Of a DNA stretch of 64,000 nucleotides, positions 17,795 to 26,883 are shown piece after piece. The notes under the pieces were generated by a model. That model ran no database searches, was not told where the DNA came from, and was given only the letters and a program-made list of their open reading frames with translations. This DNA comes from Streptomyces sp. NBC_01717 (lineage in GTDB: Bacteria > Actinomycetota > Actinomycetes > Streptomycetales > Streptomycetaceae): the NCBI RefSeq assembly GCF_036248255.1, contig NZ_CP109178.1:7941001-8005000 (forward strand). The letters are read 5' to 3'. Positions within the stretch are counted from its first letter, which is position 1. Each line of letters starts with the position of its first letter. A program made the position numbers and the translations under genes.

Positions 17795-18261
17795 GAGCGG
17801 TCACTTTGCCGGGCGCGACGGGGCGCTGTCGACGTATTTACCTTCCACCGGCTCCGGGTGCGATCCGGAGACACGCTCCCCGGCAGCTACCGCCACGGCG
17901 AGCTGCTCGGTGCGTGCCTGACGTACGGCTTGTTCGCAGCGGGAAGGCAATCGGACGGCCACCGAGGACGCCGCGCGCGCCTCCGGAACTGTCCGCGTTT
18001 GACCCATCGGAGTGAAGTTGACCGGCACTCCCGAGTACGCCAGAACTCCCTGGATGAAGGGGAGATGAGAGAAATTCACCCGCCGTGCCGACTTGTGGTC
18101 CCCATCGGGCGAACTCTTCTCAGAGGATCCTCATCCTGGGCGCCCGGATGCAGTACCGACGGGGCGGCGCGCCGCGATCCCTGGCAGAACCGGTCTGAAC
18201 GAGGGCCCGGGACATGGTGATTCCGCGCCGGAACGTCCGGCGCGGAAGGGACGAACGAACA
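17795..18261. other. Intergenic region, no supported gene
   Basis: About 470 bases upstream of both the methyltransferase and the small secreted His-rich protein. A 92-codon minus-strand frame from 18079 (starting MNFSHLPFIQ) is present but matches nothing I know and has no clear ribosome site. I leave it unannotated. Confidence 0.4.
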
Positions 18262-18537
18262 ATGAATCTCACCATCAAGCGCGCCGTCGTCACCGCGGTC
18301 GCCGCGATCTCGGTACTCGCGGGATCGGCGACGGTCGCGAGCGCCGCCTCCCCGCACGGCGGCCCGAAGCATCACTGCAAGCACGAGAAGTTCACCCAGC
18401 ACGAGAAGTTCACCCAGCACGGGAAGTCCACCAAGTTCCGCCACGGCGGCCGGCAGCACCACACGCTGCACCTGAGGGGCCACCGACTGCCCGTCAAGTT
18501 CCTCGTGAAGAAGGGGTTCGCGCTCAGGTCGCATTGA
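18262..18537 (+). CDS. Small secreted His/Lys-rich protein
   Basis: A 91-aa protein with a Sec signal peptide (MNLTIKRAVV, hydrophobic, ASAA). The mature part is rich in His and Lys, with a near-tandem heptapeptide HEKFTQ(H) and HGKSTKF. I do not recognise a family. The composition would suit metal or polyanion binding, but that is inference only. GGAAGGG lies 12 bases before the ATG. It stands alone, closed by a strong terminator, which supports it being a real gene. Confidence 0.65.
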   Translation: MNLTIKRAVVTAVAAISVLAGSATVASAASPHGGPKHHCKHEKFTQHEKFTQHGKSTKFRHGGRQHHTLHLRGHRLPVKFLVKKGFALRSH

Positions 18538-18553
18538 TTCCGGCACTCTTCAC

Positions 18554-18586
18554 GGCGCCCCTGTGCGAGCTACGCACGGGGGCGCC
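18554..18586 (+). terminator. Hairpin terminator of the His-rich protein gene
   Basis: A 14-bp stem with one G-T pair (18554-18567 with 18573-18586) and the loop AGCTA, starting 16 bases past the stop codon. Confidence 0.75.
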
Positions 18587-18801
18587 GCCGTGTCCCGAGA
18601 TGGCAGGGGGCGACAGCTCTGAACGGCGTCTGCCATGCGCTCGCCAGTGCCATGCTGGCGGACGCGAGAGAGCCAGGTCGGCCGATCAGGTGCCGATACC
18701 GCGATTCTGCGTAATCCCTTCGAGTAATGCGTTACTCGTAAAGGGCGAACCGGGACAATAAGGGACGGGTGGTGGAAAGGAGACCGACGGGAGAGTGGTG
18801 C

Positions 18802-20442
18802 ATGCCCCTGCGGAAACGTAAGGCGCAGCTGAAGACCCGGGCCGGGAAGGCGGCGGTCAGTGGATACGGTGCGATGGATGCGCGCCTGCCCGTCAGCGAG
18901 CTGGCCAGGCAGTTGCTGCGCAAGGCCTTTCCCGACCACTGGTCCTTCCTCCTCGGCGAGATCGCCCTCTACTCGTTCGTGGTGCTGCTCCTCACAGGTG
19001 TGTACCTCACCCTGTTCTTCGACCCGAGCATGATGGAGAGCGTCTACACCGGTTCCTATGCGCCCCTGCAGGGCGTGAGGATGACGCAGGCCTACACCAC
19101 CACCCTCGCCATCAGCTTCGACGTGCGCGGAGGGCTGCTGATCCGTCAGATCCACCACTGGGCGGCACTGGTGTTCGTCGCCGCGATCGCCGTCCATTTG
19201 CTGCGGATCTTCTTCACCGGCGCCTTCCGTAAGCCGCGGGAGGCGAACTGGGTCGTGGGCGTGACACTGTTCGTACTCGCGCTCCTCGAAGGATTCGCGG
19301 GCTACTCGCTGCCCGACGATCTGCTTTCCGGTACGGGCCTGAGGACGGCGGCCACCATTGTGGGGTCGATCCCGGTCGTCGGAACGTACGTGGAGCTGTT
19401 CGTCTTCGGAGGGCAGTTCCCGGGCGACGACGTGATCCCTCGTCTGTACGCCGTGCACATCCTGCTCGTGCCCGGCCTGATCGTGGCGCTGATCACCGTT
19501 CATCTCATGCTGGTGGTCTACCTCAAACACACCCACTGGGCGGGGCAGGGAAAGACCAACAAGAACGCTGTCGGCCCACCGGCGTTCCCGCACTTCACCG
19601 CGAAGACCACAGGTTTCCTCCTCATGGTGTTCGGCGTACTGGCCCTGCTGGGCGGGCTCGCCCAGATCAACCCTGTTTGGAACTACGGTCCTTACCGTGC
19701 CGACCAGGTTTCCGGTAACGCACAGCCGGACTGGTATGTCGGGTTCCTGGAGGGCGCGCTCCGGCTGATGCCGCCGTGGGAGACCAACATCGCGGGTCAC
19801 ACCGTCATGTGGAATGTGTTCATTCCGACGCTCGTGCTGCCGGGCGTGGTCTTCACACTGCTGTTCCTCTATCCCTTCTTCGAGCAGTGGGTGACGGGCG
19901 ACCGCAGGGAACACCATTTGTGCGACCGGCCGCGCAACCGGCCGACCCGCACCGGGCTCGGCGTGGCGGCCATCGTCTTCTACGCCGTTCTCCTGGTCGC
20001 CGGCGGCAACGACGTCGTCGCCTTCTCGTTCAGGGTTTCGATCGAGGTCATGACCTGGATTCTCAGGATCGCGCTGATCGTCGCCCCGGTCCTGGCGTTC
20101 GCGCTGACAAAACGCCTCTGCCTCGCCCTTCAGATGAGGGACCGCCGTCGGCTGACCGAGGGCGAGGAGACCGGCCAGGTGACCCAATCGGTGAACGGCG
20201 ACCTCTCGGAGAGCCACCGCGCCTTGAGCCCGACAGCCCGCTACCGCATCTTGATGCGTGATGTCCCGACGCCCCTGGAGCTCCCTGCGGAGGGCCCGGT
20301 CTCGCGTCGGCGACGGCTTCGGACCGTACTGAGCGGGTGGTACTACAGAGACCTCGTGGAGCTGCCCGCCACGGATGAGCAACGGTCCCGGATCGCCGAG
20401 CGGACCGCGCCGCCGGAGCCGGTTCGCGAGCCCGAGGACTGA
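18802..20442 (+). CDS. qcrB: Cytochrome b subunit of a bc complex (QcrB paralogue)
   Basis: A 546-aa membrane protein of the actinobacterial QcrB type, which oxidises menaquinol and passes electrons through two b hemes. The cytochrome b core has the paired His ligands in QIHHWAAL/HLLRIF and YAVHILL/HLMLVV and the Q-site sequence NPVW..GPY. There is a long C-terminal part, as in other high-GC Gram-positives. The ATG at 18802 is favoured by GGGAGAG. It stands without a Rieske or cytochrome c1 partner, convergent with oxidase genes, so it is probably a second copy beside a canonical qcrCAB operon elsewhere. Confidence 0.85.
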   Translation: MPLRKRKAQLKTRAGKAAVSGYGAMDARLPVSELARQLLRKAFPDHWSFLLGEIALYSFVVLLLTGVYLTLFFDPSMMESVYTGSYAPLQGVRMTQAYTTTLAISFDVRGGLLIRQIHHWAALVFVAAIAVHLLRIFFTGAFRKPREANWVVGVTLFVLALLEGFAGYSLPDDLLSGTGLRTAATIVGSIPVVGTYVELFVFGGQFPGDDVIPRLYAVHILLVPGLIVALITVHLMLVVYLKHTHWAGQGKTNKNAVGPPAFPHFTAKTTGFLLMVFGVLALLGGLAQINPVWNYGPYRADQVSGNAQPDWYVGFLEGALRLMPPWETNIAGHTVMWNVFIPTLVLPGVVFTLLFLYPFFEQWVTGDRREHHLCDRPRNRPTRTGLGVAAIVFYAVLLVAGGNDVVAFSFRVSIEVMTWILRIALIVAPVLAFALTKRLCLALQMRDRRRLTEGEETGQVTQSVNGDLSESHRALSPTARYRILMRDVPTPLELPAEGPVSRRRRLRTVLSGWYYRDLVELPATDEQRSRIAERTAPPEPVREPED

Positions 20443-20451
20443 GAGTCGCCC

Positions 20452-20841
20452 TCAGTCCTGCACGCGCGCGTACTGGAAGACCATTCCGAACACTCCCGCC
20501 AGGGCCAGGCCAAGCCCGATCAGGAAGAGCCACAGACCGAACACCACACCGAGAGCGAGCACGGCCATCCCCATGGCTGTCAGCGGCGGCCAGATGCTGT
20601 GCGGCGAGAAGAAGTTCACCGGGCCGGACCGCTCATGGATCTTCCCGTCTCCGCGGTCCTCGGGTCGCGGTCCCTTCCTCCGGTAGTTGGTGGCGAAGAA
20701 GAACGCGACCAGCAGCGCCATGAGGAACGAGATGGTGAGCGCCGCCGTTCCTGTCGGATCCCGGGACCACACGGCGTAGAGAACGTCGGTCACGAGAAAG
20801 AACCCCGCGACTCCGGCGAAGAGAATGGCCTCGGTCTTCAT
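20452..20841 (-). CDS. ctaF: Cytochrome c oxidase subunit 4 (CtaF)
   Basis: A 129-aa small subunit of actinobacterial aa3 oxidase. Two membrane segments lie near the N-terminus, then a basic/polar loop ([15 protein letters not shown]), [10 protein letters not shown], and two more segments. It has no cofactor and is thought to stabilise the oxidase within the bcc-aa3 supercomplex. Its ATG overlaps the stop of ctaD by 4 bases (ATGA), so the two are translationally coupled. It ends 9 bases from the convergent cytochrome b gene. Confidence 0.85.
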   Translation of the reverse strand: MKTEAILFAGVAGFFLVTDVLYAVWSRDPTGTAALTISFLMALLVAFFFATNYRRKGPRPEDRGDGKIHERSGPVNFFSPHSIWPPLTAMGMAVLALGVVFGLWLFLIGLGLALAGVFGMVFQYARVQD

Positions 20842-22547
20842 TCGCCCGCCTCCTCCTCAGCGCCCGAGATGGAGCGGGACCCACCTCGGCCGAGGCCCGG
20901 CTTGTCCTTCAGGGGGTGGTGCAGGTCGAAGGCCGGCGAGTCGGAACGTACGCGGGGCAAGGCCCGGAAATTGTGCCTCGGGGGTGGACAGGAGGTCGCC
21001 CACTCCAGGGAACGGCCGAACCCCCACGGGTCGTCCACTTCGACCTTCGGTGCGTAACGGCTGGTGTGCCACACGTTGTACAGGAACGGCAGTGTCGACA
21101 GACCCAGCACAAAGGAGCCGATGGACGAGATCGTATTGAGCAAGGTGAACCCGTCCACTGCGAGATAGTCGGCGTAACGGCGGGGCATTCCGGCTTCCCC
21201 CAGCCAGTGCTGGACCAGGAAGGTCAGTTGAAAGCCGACGAACAAGGTCCAGAAGTGGATGCGCCCGATGCGTTCATCCAGCATGCGTCCGGTGAACTTG
21301 GGCCACCAGAAGTAGAAGCCGCCGAACATCGCGAAGACCACTGTGCCGAAGAGCACGTAGTGGAGGTGGGCGACGATGAAGTACGAATCGGTGAGGTGGA
21401 AGTCCAGCGGGGGCGAGGCGATCAGCACCCCGCTGAGTCCGCCGAGGAGAAATGTCACGAGGAAGCCGATCGCCCAGAGCATGGGTGTCTCGAACGTGAT
21501 ACTGCCGTGCCACATGGTGCCGATCCAGTTGAAGAACTTGACACCGGTGGGCACGGCGATGATGAACGACATGGCGGAGAAGAACGGCAGGAGCACGGCT
21601 CCCGTGGCGAACATGTGATGGGCCCAGACAACCGCCGAGAGCATGGTGATGCTGATCGTGGCCATCACCATTCCGAAGTACCCGAACATCGGTTTCCGGC
21701 TGAACGCGGGAATGATCTCGCTCACCACTCCGAAGAAGGGCAACGCGACGATGTAGACCTCGGGATGGCCGAAGAACCAGAACAGGTGCTGCCACAGCAG
21801 TGCCCCGCCGTTGGCGGAGTCGAAGACGTGCGCCCCGAACTTCCTGTCGGCTTCGAGGGCGAGCAGCGTGGCAGCGAGCACCGGAAACGCGAGCAGCGCG
21901 AGGATCGAGGTGAACAGAACGTTCCAGGTGAAGATCGGCATCCGGAACATGGTCATACCGGGGGCGCGCAGGCAGACGATCGTAGTGATGAAATTGACCG
22001 ATGCCAGGGTCGTGCTGATCCCGGACAGCACCAGGCCCATGGTCCAGAGGTCTCCGCCGGCGCCGGGCGAGAAGACGGCACTGTTCAGCGGGGCGTAGGC
22101 GAACCAGCCGAAGTGTGCCGCGCCGCCGGGCACCACGAATCCGGACACCACGATGATTCCGCCGAACAGGAAGAGCCAGTAGGTGAGCGCGTTCAGACGA
22201 GGGAAGGCGACGTCGGGTGCGCCGATCTGCAGCGGCATGATGGCGTTCGCGAAGCCGCCGAACATCGGCGTGGCGAACAGCAGCATCATGATGGTGCCGT
22301 GGATCGTGAACAGCTGGTTGTACTGTTCCGCGCTGACGATCTGAAGTCCTGGCCGCGCCAGCTCCGCTCGCATGAGCATGGCCAACACTCCGCCCAGCAG
22401 GAAGAACCCGAACGCGGTGACCATGTAGAGATTGCCGATGACCTTGTGGTCCGTGGTCGTCAGCCACCCCATGACTCTCACACCGGCACTGATGCGCTTG
22501 TTGGCCACCGGCTCGGCCGGTGGGGCTTCCTGCAGGTCCTGCGCCAT
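20838..22547 (-). CDS. ctaD: Cytochrome c oxidase subunit I (CtaD)
   Basis: A 569-aa heme-copper oxidase catalytic subunit, which reduces oxygen to water while pumping protons. All metal ligands are visible: the low-spin heme His in TIHGTIMML, CuB His and cross-linked Tyr in [10 protein letters not shown], the CuB His pair in WAHHMF, and the heme a3/a His pair in HLHYVLFG. Twelve membrane segments are expected. The ATG at 22547 has GGAG upstream; the frame extends 25 codons further without support. No subunit II or III gene is nearby, so this is a duplicate subunit I that must borrow partners or serve in a specialised oxidase. Confidence 0.9.
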   Translation of the reverse strand: MAQDLQEAPPAEPVANKRISAGVRVMGWLTTTDHKVIGNLYMVTAFGFFLLGGVLAMLMRAELARPGLQIVSAEQYNQLFTIHGTIMMLLFATPMFGGFANAIMPLQIGAPDVAFPRLNALTYWLFLFGGIIVVSGFVVPGGAAHFGWFAYAPLNSAVFSPGAGGDLWTMGLVLSGISTTLASVNFITTIVCLRAPGMTMFRMPIFTWNVLFTSILALLAFPVLAATLLALEADRKFGAHVFDSANGGALLWQHLFWFFGHPEVYIVALPFFGVVSEIIPAFSRKPMFGYFGMVMATISITMLSAVVWAHHMFATGAVLLPFFSAMSFIIAVPTGVKFFNWIGTMWHGSITFETPMLWAIGFLVTFLLGGLSGVLIASPPLDFHLTDSYFIVAHLHYVLFGTVVFAMFGGFYFWWPKFTGRMLDERIGRIHFWTLFVGFQLTFLVQHWLGEAGMPRRYADYLAVDGFTLLNTISSIGSFVLGLSTLPFLYNVWHTSRYAPKVEVDDPWGFGRSLEWATSCPPPRHNFRALPRVRSDSPAFDLHHPLKDKPGLGRGGSRSISGAEEEAGE

Positions 22548-22774
22548 CGGTTCTCCGTCCCTACCGGTTGACTCGATGGTGGCGCCTGCCGGCAGGGACG
22601 GCCGCACGACTGGCGGTGTCACCCTCGAATTTCACCGGATCACCGGTGCTCCGAGCGGGTGCCCGGAGTTCCGCCCGGTGCCCTCAGCGGATCTCGTGCA
22701 CCGGGCGAAGACCGATGTGGGCCACGGAACTGATCGGTGGCGGCCCCATTCCGCTCAGCCGGCACCGCGGGGAC

Positions 22775-24268
22775 TCATCGTCGGGGGGACGCCACGTAGA
22801 CGGCGAGGTCCGTGCCCCCGCGCAGCGGTGGCACGTTTTCGGGCCGCCAGGCGCGGGCGTAGGCGGGTGGCTTGTGCCCGGGAGCCACGATCACCGCGAC
22901 AGGCGTGTGACGGGCTACCGCCCGCAGACCGTCGGTGGTGATGCTCCCGTCGTGGCCGCCGATCTGTCGTGACGCGCAGCCGGCGTAGTAGCCGATCGGT
23001 ACCGCGTCGAAACCGGTGACCACGCAGGGTGGGCGTACCCCCAGAAGGTGCAGCCGGTCGGCGATCGCCGTGTACTCCTGCCGCGCCACCCGGCTGCGGG
23101 CGACGACATGGCCGAGTACCCAGTACTGGACGGCGAGGTGACCGGCCAGGGCGTACGCGAGCAACACGGCGACCGACGGCCGCCACCCGGGGCGGGCGGA
23201 GGTCAACAGCCCGCGCAGGCACTCGGCGACGGGGAGCGCCAGCAGAGCGTAGGTGGGAAGCAGGAACCGGGGGGCAGCGTAGTCGATCATGAACAGGTAG
23301 GGCGTCGCCATGGACGCCGCGACCAGGGTCGCGAGGACGGCGGCGGAGCGGCGCCGGCCGGCGGCGATGATGCCGCCCGCCGTGAACAGCGGCAGCGCGA
23401 ACCACCACGCCGCGGTGACCGGGTGCTTCCAGGGCACCTCGCACGGGCGGCACAGGGTCCGCCCGTCCAAGGCTCGAATCTGATCGTCGACGGCGAGATG
23501 TCGGCCCAGGCCGCCCTGAATCTCGCTGGCTCGGTGCAACCGGGCGGTCACGCCGCCGTAGTGCAGTTGGGCCTCGATGATCCACGGTGCCGAGCCGAGG
23601 AGAAGGGCGGCCACGAGCACGGCGGGTACGGCCGCGCGCCGCCAGCCCGGGACCGCCACGGCCGCCACGGCCAGAGGCAGGACCAGGTAACAGGCGTCCG
23701 AGGGTCGCATGAGGGCGACCAGAACCACACCCGTACCGAGGCCGGCGAGCGCCTTGCCGTCGGTCCTTTCCCTGACGGCTCGCAGGAAGCAGCCCACGGC
23801 GGCCAGCGACCCCAGGGCGCACCACAGGTTGGGCATCGCCATCGGGCCGTAGTACAGGGTGATCCACAGCCCGGCGAACATCGCGCCCGCCCCGGCGAGA
23901 ACCGCGGGTGGCAGAAGGCGACGCCAGACCCACAGGGCGACGAAGAGCCCGAATGCGGAGCACAGCGCCAGATACACGTGCAGCGCAGCCGTGGAGGAGG
24001 TCAGCGCGGCCACGGGCGCGACCAGATACGAAATTCCCCGAGCCCGGGGAGCGCTGAAGAACGCGGCGGGAACATCCCGGCTGACCTGACTGACGTAGAC
24101 GGTCTCGTCCCAGCCGAGTCCCGAGCCGGGCACCACCAGCACCAACTGGACCAAGGCGAAAGCGGCGGCGACGGACGCCAGCCAGGGAAACGGGCGGCCG
24201 TACGCGTTGTCGGCACCGGAAAGCCGCATCTGCGCCACTCGCGGGCTGACGGCGAGTCGGTCGGGCAT
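22775..24268 (-). CDS. Polytopic membrane glycosyltransferase (GT-C type)
   Basis: A 497-aa protein with about eleven hydrophobic segments and a conserved acidic pair in the first outer loop (GWDETVY, about residues 52-58). This is the layout of GT-C enzymes of the PMT/ArnT class, which move sugar from a polyprenyl-phosphate carrier at the outer face of the membrane. A soluble C-terminal tail follows. Acceptor and sugar are unknown. It is flanked by oxidase genes and a decayed ROK gene, with no biosynthetic neighbours. Confidence 0.7.
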   Translation of the reverse strand: MPDRLAVSPRVAQMRLSGADNAYGRPFPWLASVAAAFALVQLVLVVPGSGLGWDETVYVSQVSRDVPAAFFSAPRARGISYLVAPVAALTSSTAALHVYLALCSAFGLFVALWVWRRLLPPAVLAGAGAMFAGLWITLYYGPMAMPNLWCALGSLAAVGCFLRAVRERTDGKALAGLGTGVVLVALMRPSDACYLVLPLAVAAVAVPGWRRAAVPAVLVAALLLGSAPWIIEAQLHYGGVTARLHRASEIQGGLGRHLAVDDQIRALDGRTLCRPCEVPWKHPVTAAWWFALPLFTAGGIIAAGRRRSAAVLATLVAASMATPYLFMIDYAAPRFLLPTYALLALPVAECLRGLLTSARPGWRPSVAVLLAYALAGHLAVQYWVLGHVVARSRVARQEYTAIADRLHLLGVRPPCVVTGFDAVPIGYYAGCASRQIGGHDGSITTDGLRAVARHTPVAVIVAPGHKPPAYARAWRPENVPPLRGGTDLAVYVASPRR

Positions 24269-24440
24269 GGATCAGTCCTCCACGGCAACGGACAGCGGGC
24301 CGGGCTCTGTGCGTCACTCTGTGAGCGCAAGGCGCAACCGGCCAACGTTGATCGGCCATGTGGAGCACACGCCGTGCCGGGCGTGCGGTGGAGGAGTGGC
24401 TGACAGCAGGCGGCCCACCCAGCGATCACGGGGTCAGCCG

Positions 24441-24600
24441 TCGGGCGGCGAGATGGGTCTCTCGCTCTCCGGCGCGGTGAACCTGTTCGACCCGGAGGCG
24501 GTCGTCCTGGGCGGGATGTTCCGAGGGCTGATGCCGTGGCGCGGTGGGCCCGGTTCACCGCCCCGGTGGTGCACGAGGACTCGATCGCCGGACAGGCCTG
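24441..24600 (+). pseudogene. ROK family regulator/kinase, C-terminal remnant
   Basis: The stretch reads GLSLSGAVNLFDPEAVVLGG, the conserved C-terminal block of ROK proteins, followed by FRGLMPW and, after a frame change, residues resembling the family tail. No N-terminal helix-turn-helix or start is nearby, so only about 50 codons survive. It adjoins a GH1/ABC sugar locus of the kind often controlled by a ROK or LacI regulator, and may be the relic of its regulator. Confidence 0.65.
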
Positions 24601-24624
24601 CATCAGGCCTGTCCGGCGATCGAG
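24580..24624 (-). terminator. 21-bp perfect hairpin ending the GH1/ABC transcript
   Basis: Positions 24580-24600 and 24604-24624 are perfectly complementary with a 3-base loop (CAT). It starts 9 bases past the GH1 stop on the minus strand and is the likely terminator of the sugar operon. Confidence 0.8.
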
Positions 24625-24632
24625 GACATCGT

Positions 24633-26012
24633 CTAGGACCGGTGCGCGGCGATCAGCCGCTGATACCAGCGGTAGCTGTCCTTCGGAGTCCTCTCCTGGG
24701 TGTCGTAGTCGACCCGGATGATCCCGAACCGCTTCGCATAGCCCAGCGCCCACTCGAAGTTGTCCAGCAGAGACCAGACGTAGTAGCCGCGCACGTCCAC
24801 ACCGGCGTCCATCGCCGCCTTCAGAGCCGTCAGGTGACTCTCCAGGTAGCCCACCCGGTCGGCGTCATGGACGGCTCCGTCCGGGCCGACGGTGTCGAAC
24901 TCCGCGGAGCCGTTCTCGGTGATGTGCACCGGCGGCAGGGCGTCACCGTACGTCCGCTTCAGCGCGGTCAGCAGATCGGTGAAGGACTCGGGGACGACCG
25001 GCCAGCCCATCGCTGTGCGCCGGACGCCCGGGTACTCCGTCTCGGTGTACCGGTTGTCCGTGGCGACCCGCAGCGCCGGGTCGGCCTCTCGGTAGGGGGC
25101 GGCGGCGACCACGATGGGCCGGTAGTAGTTGATGCCCAGGAAGTCCAGCGGCTGGGAGATCAGCTCCAGGTCGCCCTCACGGCGGAAGTCCTGCGCGGTG
25201 ATCAGCTCGCCCCAGGTCTCCTCACCGGTCGCCGGGTAGCGGCCCGCGAGGATCGGCTCGGTCCACACCAGGTTGTGCTGGGTGTCGGCGCGGACGACGG
25301 CGGCGAGGTCGGCGTCCGATTCGGTGGCCGGCACGTTGCGGTCCAGGTTGAGCGTGATCCCCGCCTCGCGGACACCCGCGGCACGCAGCGCCTTCATCGC
25401 CAGGCCGTGACCGACGAGCAGATGATGCGCGGCGGCCAGCGCCCCGGTGCCCTCCTTGGCACCTGGTGCGTGCCGGCCCACGGAGTAGCCGAGGAAGGCG
25501 CTGCACCACGGCTCGTTGAGCGTGATCCAGCGCGGCACCCGGTCGCCGAGGTGCTCGGCGACGATCGACGCGTACTCGCCGAACCGCTCCGCGGTCTCCC
25601 GTACCCGCCAGCCGCCTCGGTCCTCCAGCGCCTGGGGAAGGTCCCAGTGGTAGAGGGTGGCGGCCGGCTCGATGCCCGCTTCGAGCAGCGAGTCGACGAG
25701 CCGGGAGTAGAAGTCCAGGCCCTTCTGGTTGGCCGGCCCGCTGCCGTCGGGCTGGATCCGCGGCCAGGCGATGGAGAAGCGGTACGACTCCACTCCCAGG
25801 TCGCGAAGGAGCGCGACGTCCTCGGGGTAGCGGTGGTAGTGGTCGCAGGCCACGTCACCTGTGTCGCCGCCGTCCGTCCTGCCGGGCGTGTGACTGTAGG
25901 TGTCCCAGATGGAAGGGCCGCGGCCGTCCTCCTGCGCGGCGCCCTCGATCTGGTACGAGGCCGTTGCCGCGCCGAAGACGAATCCGGGCGGGAATGCGGG
26001 GAACTCACTCAT
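24633..26012 (-). CDS. GH1 beta-glucosidase
   Basis: A 459-aa retaining beta-glycosidase of family GH1, cytoplasmic (no signal peptide). The acid/base Glu is in TLNEPW (Glu167) and the nucleophile in ITENGS (Glu366). The N-terminal signature FVFGAATASYQIEGA is complete. It would split beta-linked di- or oligosaccharides brought in by the adjoining ABC transporter. The gene follows the second permease by 8 bases and closes the operon. AAGG precedes the ATG. Confidence 0.93.
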   Translation of the reverse strand: MSEFPAFPPGFVFGAATASYQIEGAAQEDGRGPSIWDTYSHTPGRTDGGDTGDVACDHYHRYPEDVALLRDLGVESYRFSIAWPRIQPDGSGPANQKGLDFYSRLVDSLLEAGIEPAATLYHWDLPQALEDRGGWRVRETAERFGEYASIVAEHLGDRVPRWITLNEPWCSAFLGYSVGRHAPGAKEGTGALAAAHHLLVGHGLAMKALRAAGVREAGITLNLDRNVPATESDADLAAVVRADTQHNLVWTEPILAGRYPATGEETWGELITAQDFRREGDLELISQPLDFLGINYYRPIVVAAAPYREADPALRVATDNRYTETEYPGVRRTAMGWPVVPESFTDLLTALKRTYGDALPPVHITENGSAEFDTVGPDGAVHDADRVGYLESHLTALKAAMDAGVDVRGYYVWSLLDNFEWALGYAKRFGIIRVDYDTQERTPKDSYRWYQRLIAAHRS

Positions 26013-26020
26013 CACGGACC

Positions 26021-26878
26021 TTACTTGACGGAGCCACCGGAGATACCGGCAGCGATGTACTTCTGGGCGAGGACGAGCAGGATCGCCGCGGGGATCGCGG
26101 ACAGCACGGCCGCGGCCATGACCGAACCCCAGTCACCGACGTGCGCGCCTATGTACTGGTAGATGCCCAGAGTGATCGGCTTAACGTCGTCGGTGGTGTT
26201 CAGCGTGAGGGCGAACATGAAGTCGCTCCACGCGTACAGGAACGAGAACAGACCGGCGGTGATCAGCGAGTTGCGGCTCATCGGCAGCACGACCTGGACG
26301 AAGGTACGGAAGCGCCCCGCACCGTCGACCTCGGCGGCTTCGATGACCTCGCGCGGGATGGCCACCATGAACGAGCGCATCAGCACGATCGCGAACGGGA
26401 TGCCCAGCGAGGAGTCCGCCAGCATGAGGCCGAAGTACGAGTTGACCAGCCCGAGGTCCACGTACGCGCTGTAGAGGGCGTTGGCGATGACGATGCCCGG
26501 GACCATCTGGGTGATGAGCGTGCCGAAGACGATCATCTTGGTGCCCGGCAGCTTGAACTGGGCGAGCGCGTAGGCGGCGGGCGCGGAGATGGCCAGACAG
26601 ATGACGACGGCGCCGAGTGCGACGGCCAGCGAGGTCAGCAGGTTCGTGCCCTGCTCGCCGATGGCCGAGCTGAAGCCGGACAGGTCCAGACTGTGCGGGA
26701 TCGCGTCCACTTCCAGCAGCCCGGACTCGGGTTGCAGCGCGGTGTTGATCATCCAGTAGAGCGGGAAGAGCATCACGCAGAGGATGACGAGGCCCGCGAT
26801 CATGGAGCCCCAGCGGCGCTTCGGCCTGTTCCGGTCGGCCTGCGACGGGACAGCGGGGGTGTGGGTGATGGTCGCCAT
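26021..26878 (-). CDS. Carbohydrate ABC transporter permease (MalG type)
   Basis: A 285-aa inner-membrane permease, CUT1 family. Six membrane segments are visible. The ATPase-contact EAA loop reads EAAEVDGAGRFRTFVQVVLP, and the N-terminal loop is typical of the MalG partner. It is second in the operon, 5 bases after the first permease. No ATP-binding subunit is encoded here; in Streptomyces a shared MsiK-type ATPase usually serves such transporters. Confidence 0.9.
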   Translation of the reverse strand: MATITHTPAVPSQADRNRPKRRWGSMIAGLVILCVMLFPLYWMINTALQPESGLLEVDAIPHSLDLSGFSSAIGEQGTNLLTSLAVALGAVVICLAISAPAAYALAQFKLPGTKMIVFGTLITQMVPGIVIANALYSAYVDLGLVNSYFGLMLADSSLGIPFAIVLMRSFMVAIPREVIEAAEVDGAGRFRTFVQVVLPMSRNSLITAGLFSFLYAWSDFMFALTLNTTDDVKPITLGIYQYIGAHVGDWGSVMAAAVLSAIPAAILLVLAQKYIAAGISGGSVK

Positions 26879-26883
26879 TCCGG

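Noticed and set aside
17801..18079. A 92-codon minus-strand gene starting MNFSHLPFIQ
   Set aside because: There is no clear ribosome site or family, and codon usage is less typical than in neighbouring genes.
14777..18220. A 1147-codon open frame opposite the Ser/Thr kinase and methyltransferase
   Set aside because: It has no domain, is compositionally odd (Gly/Arg/His-rich) and is fully explained by antisense GC bias.
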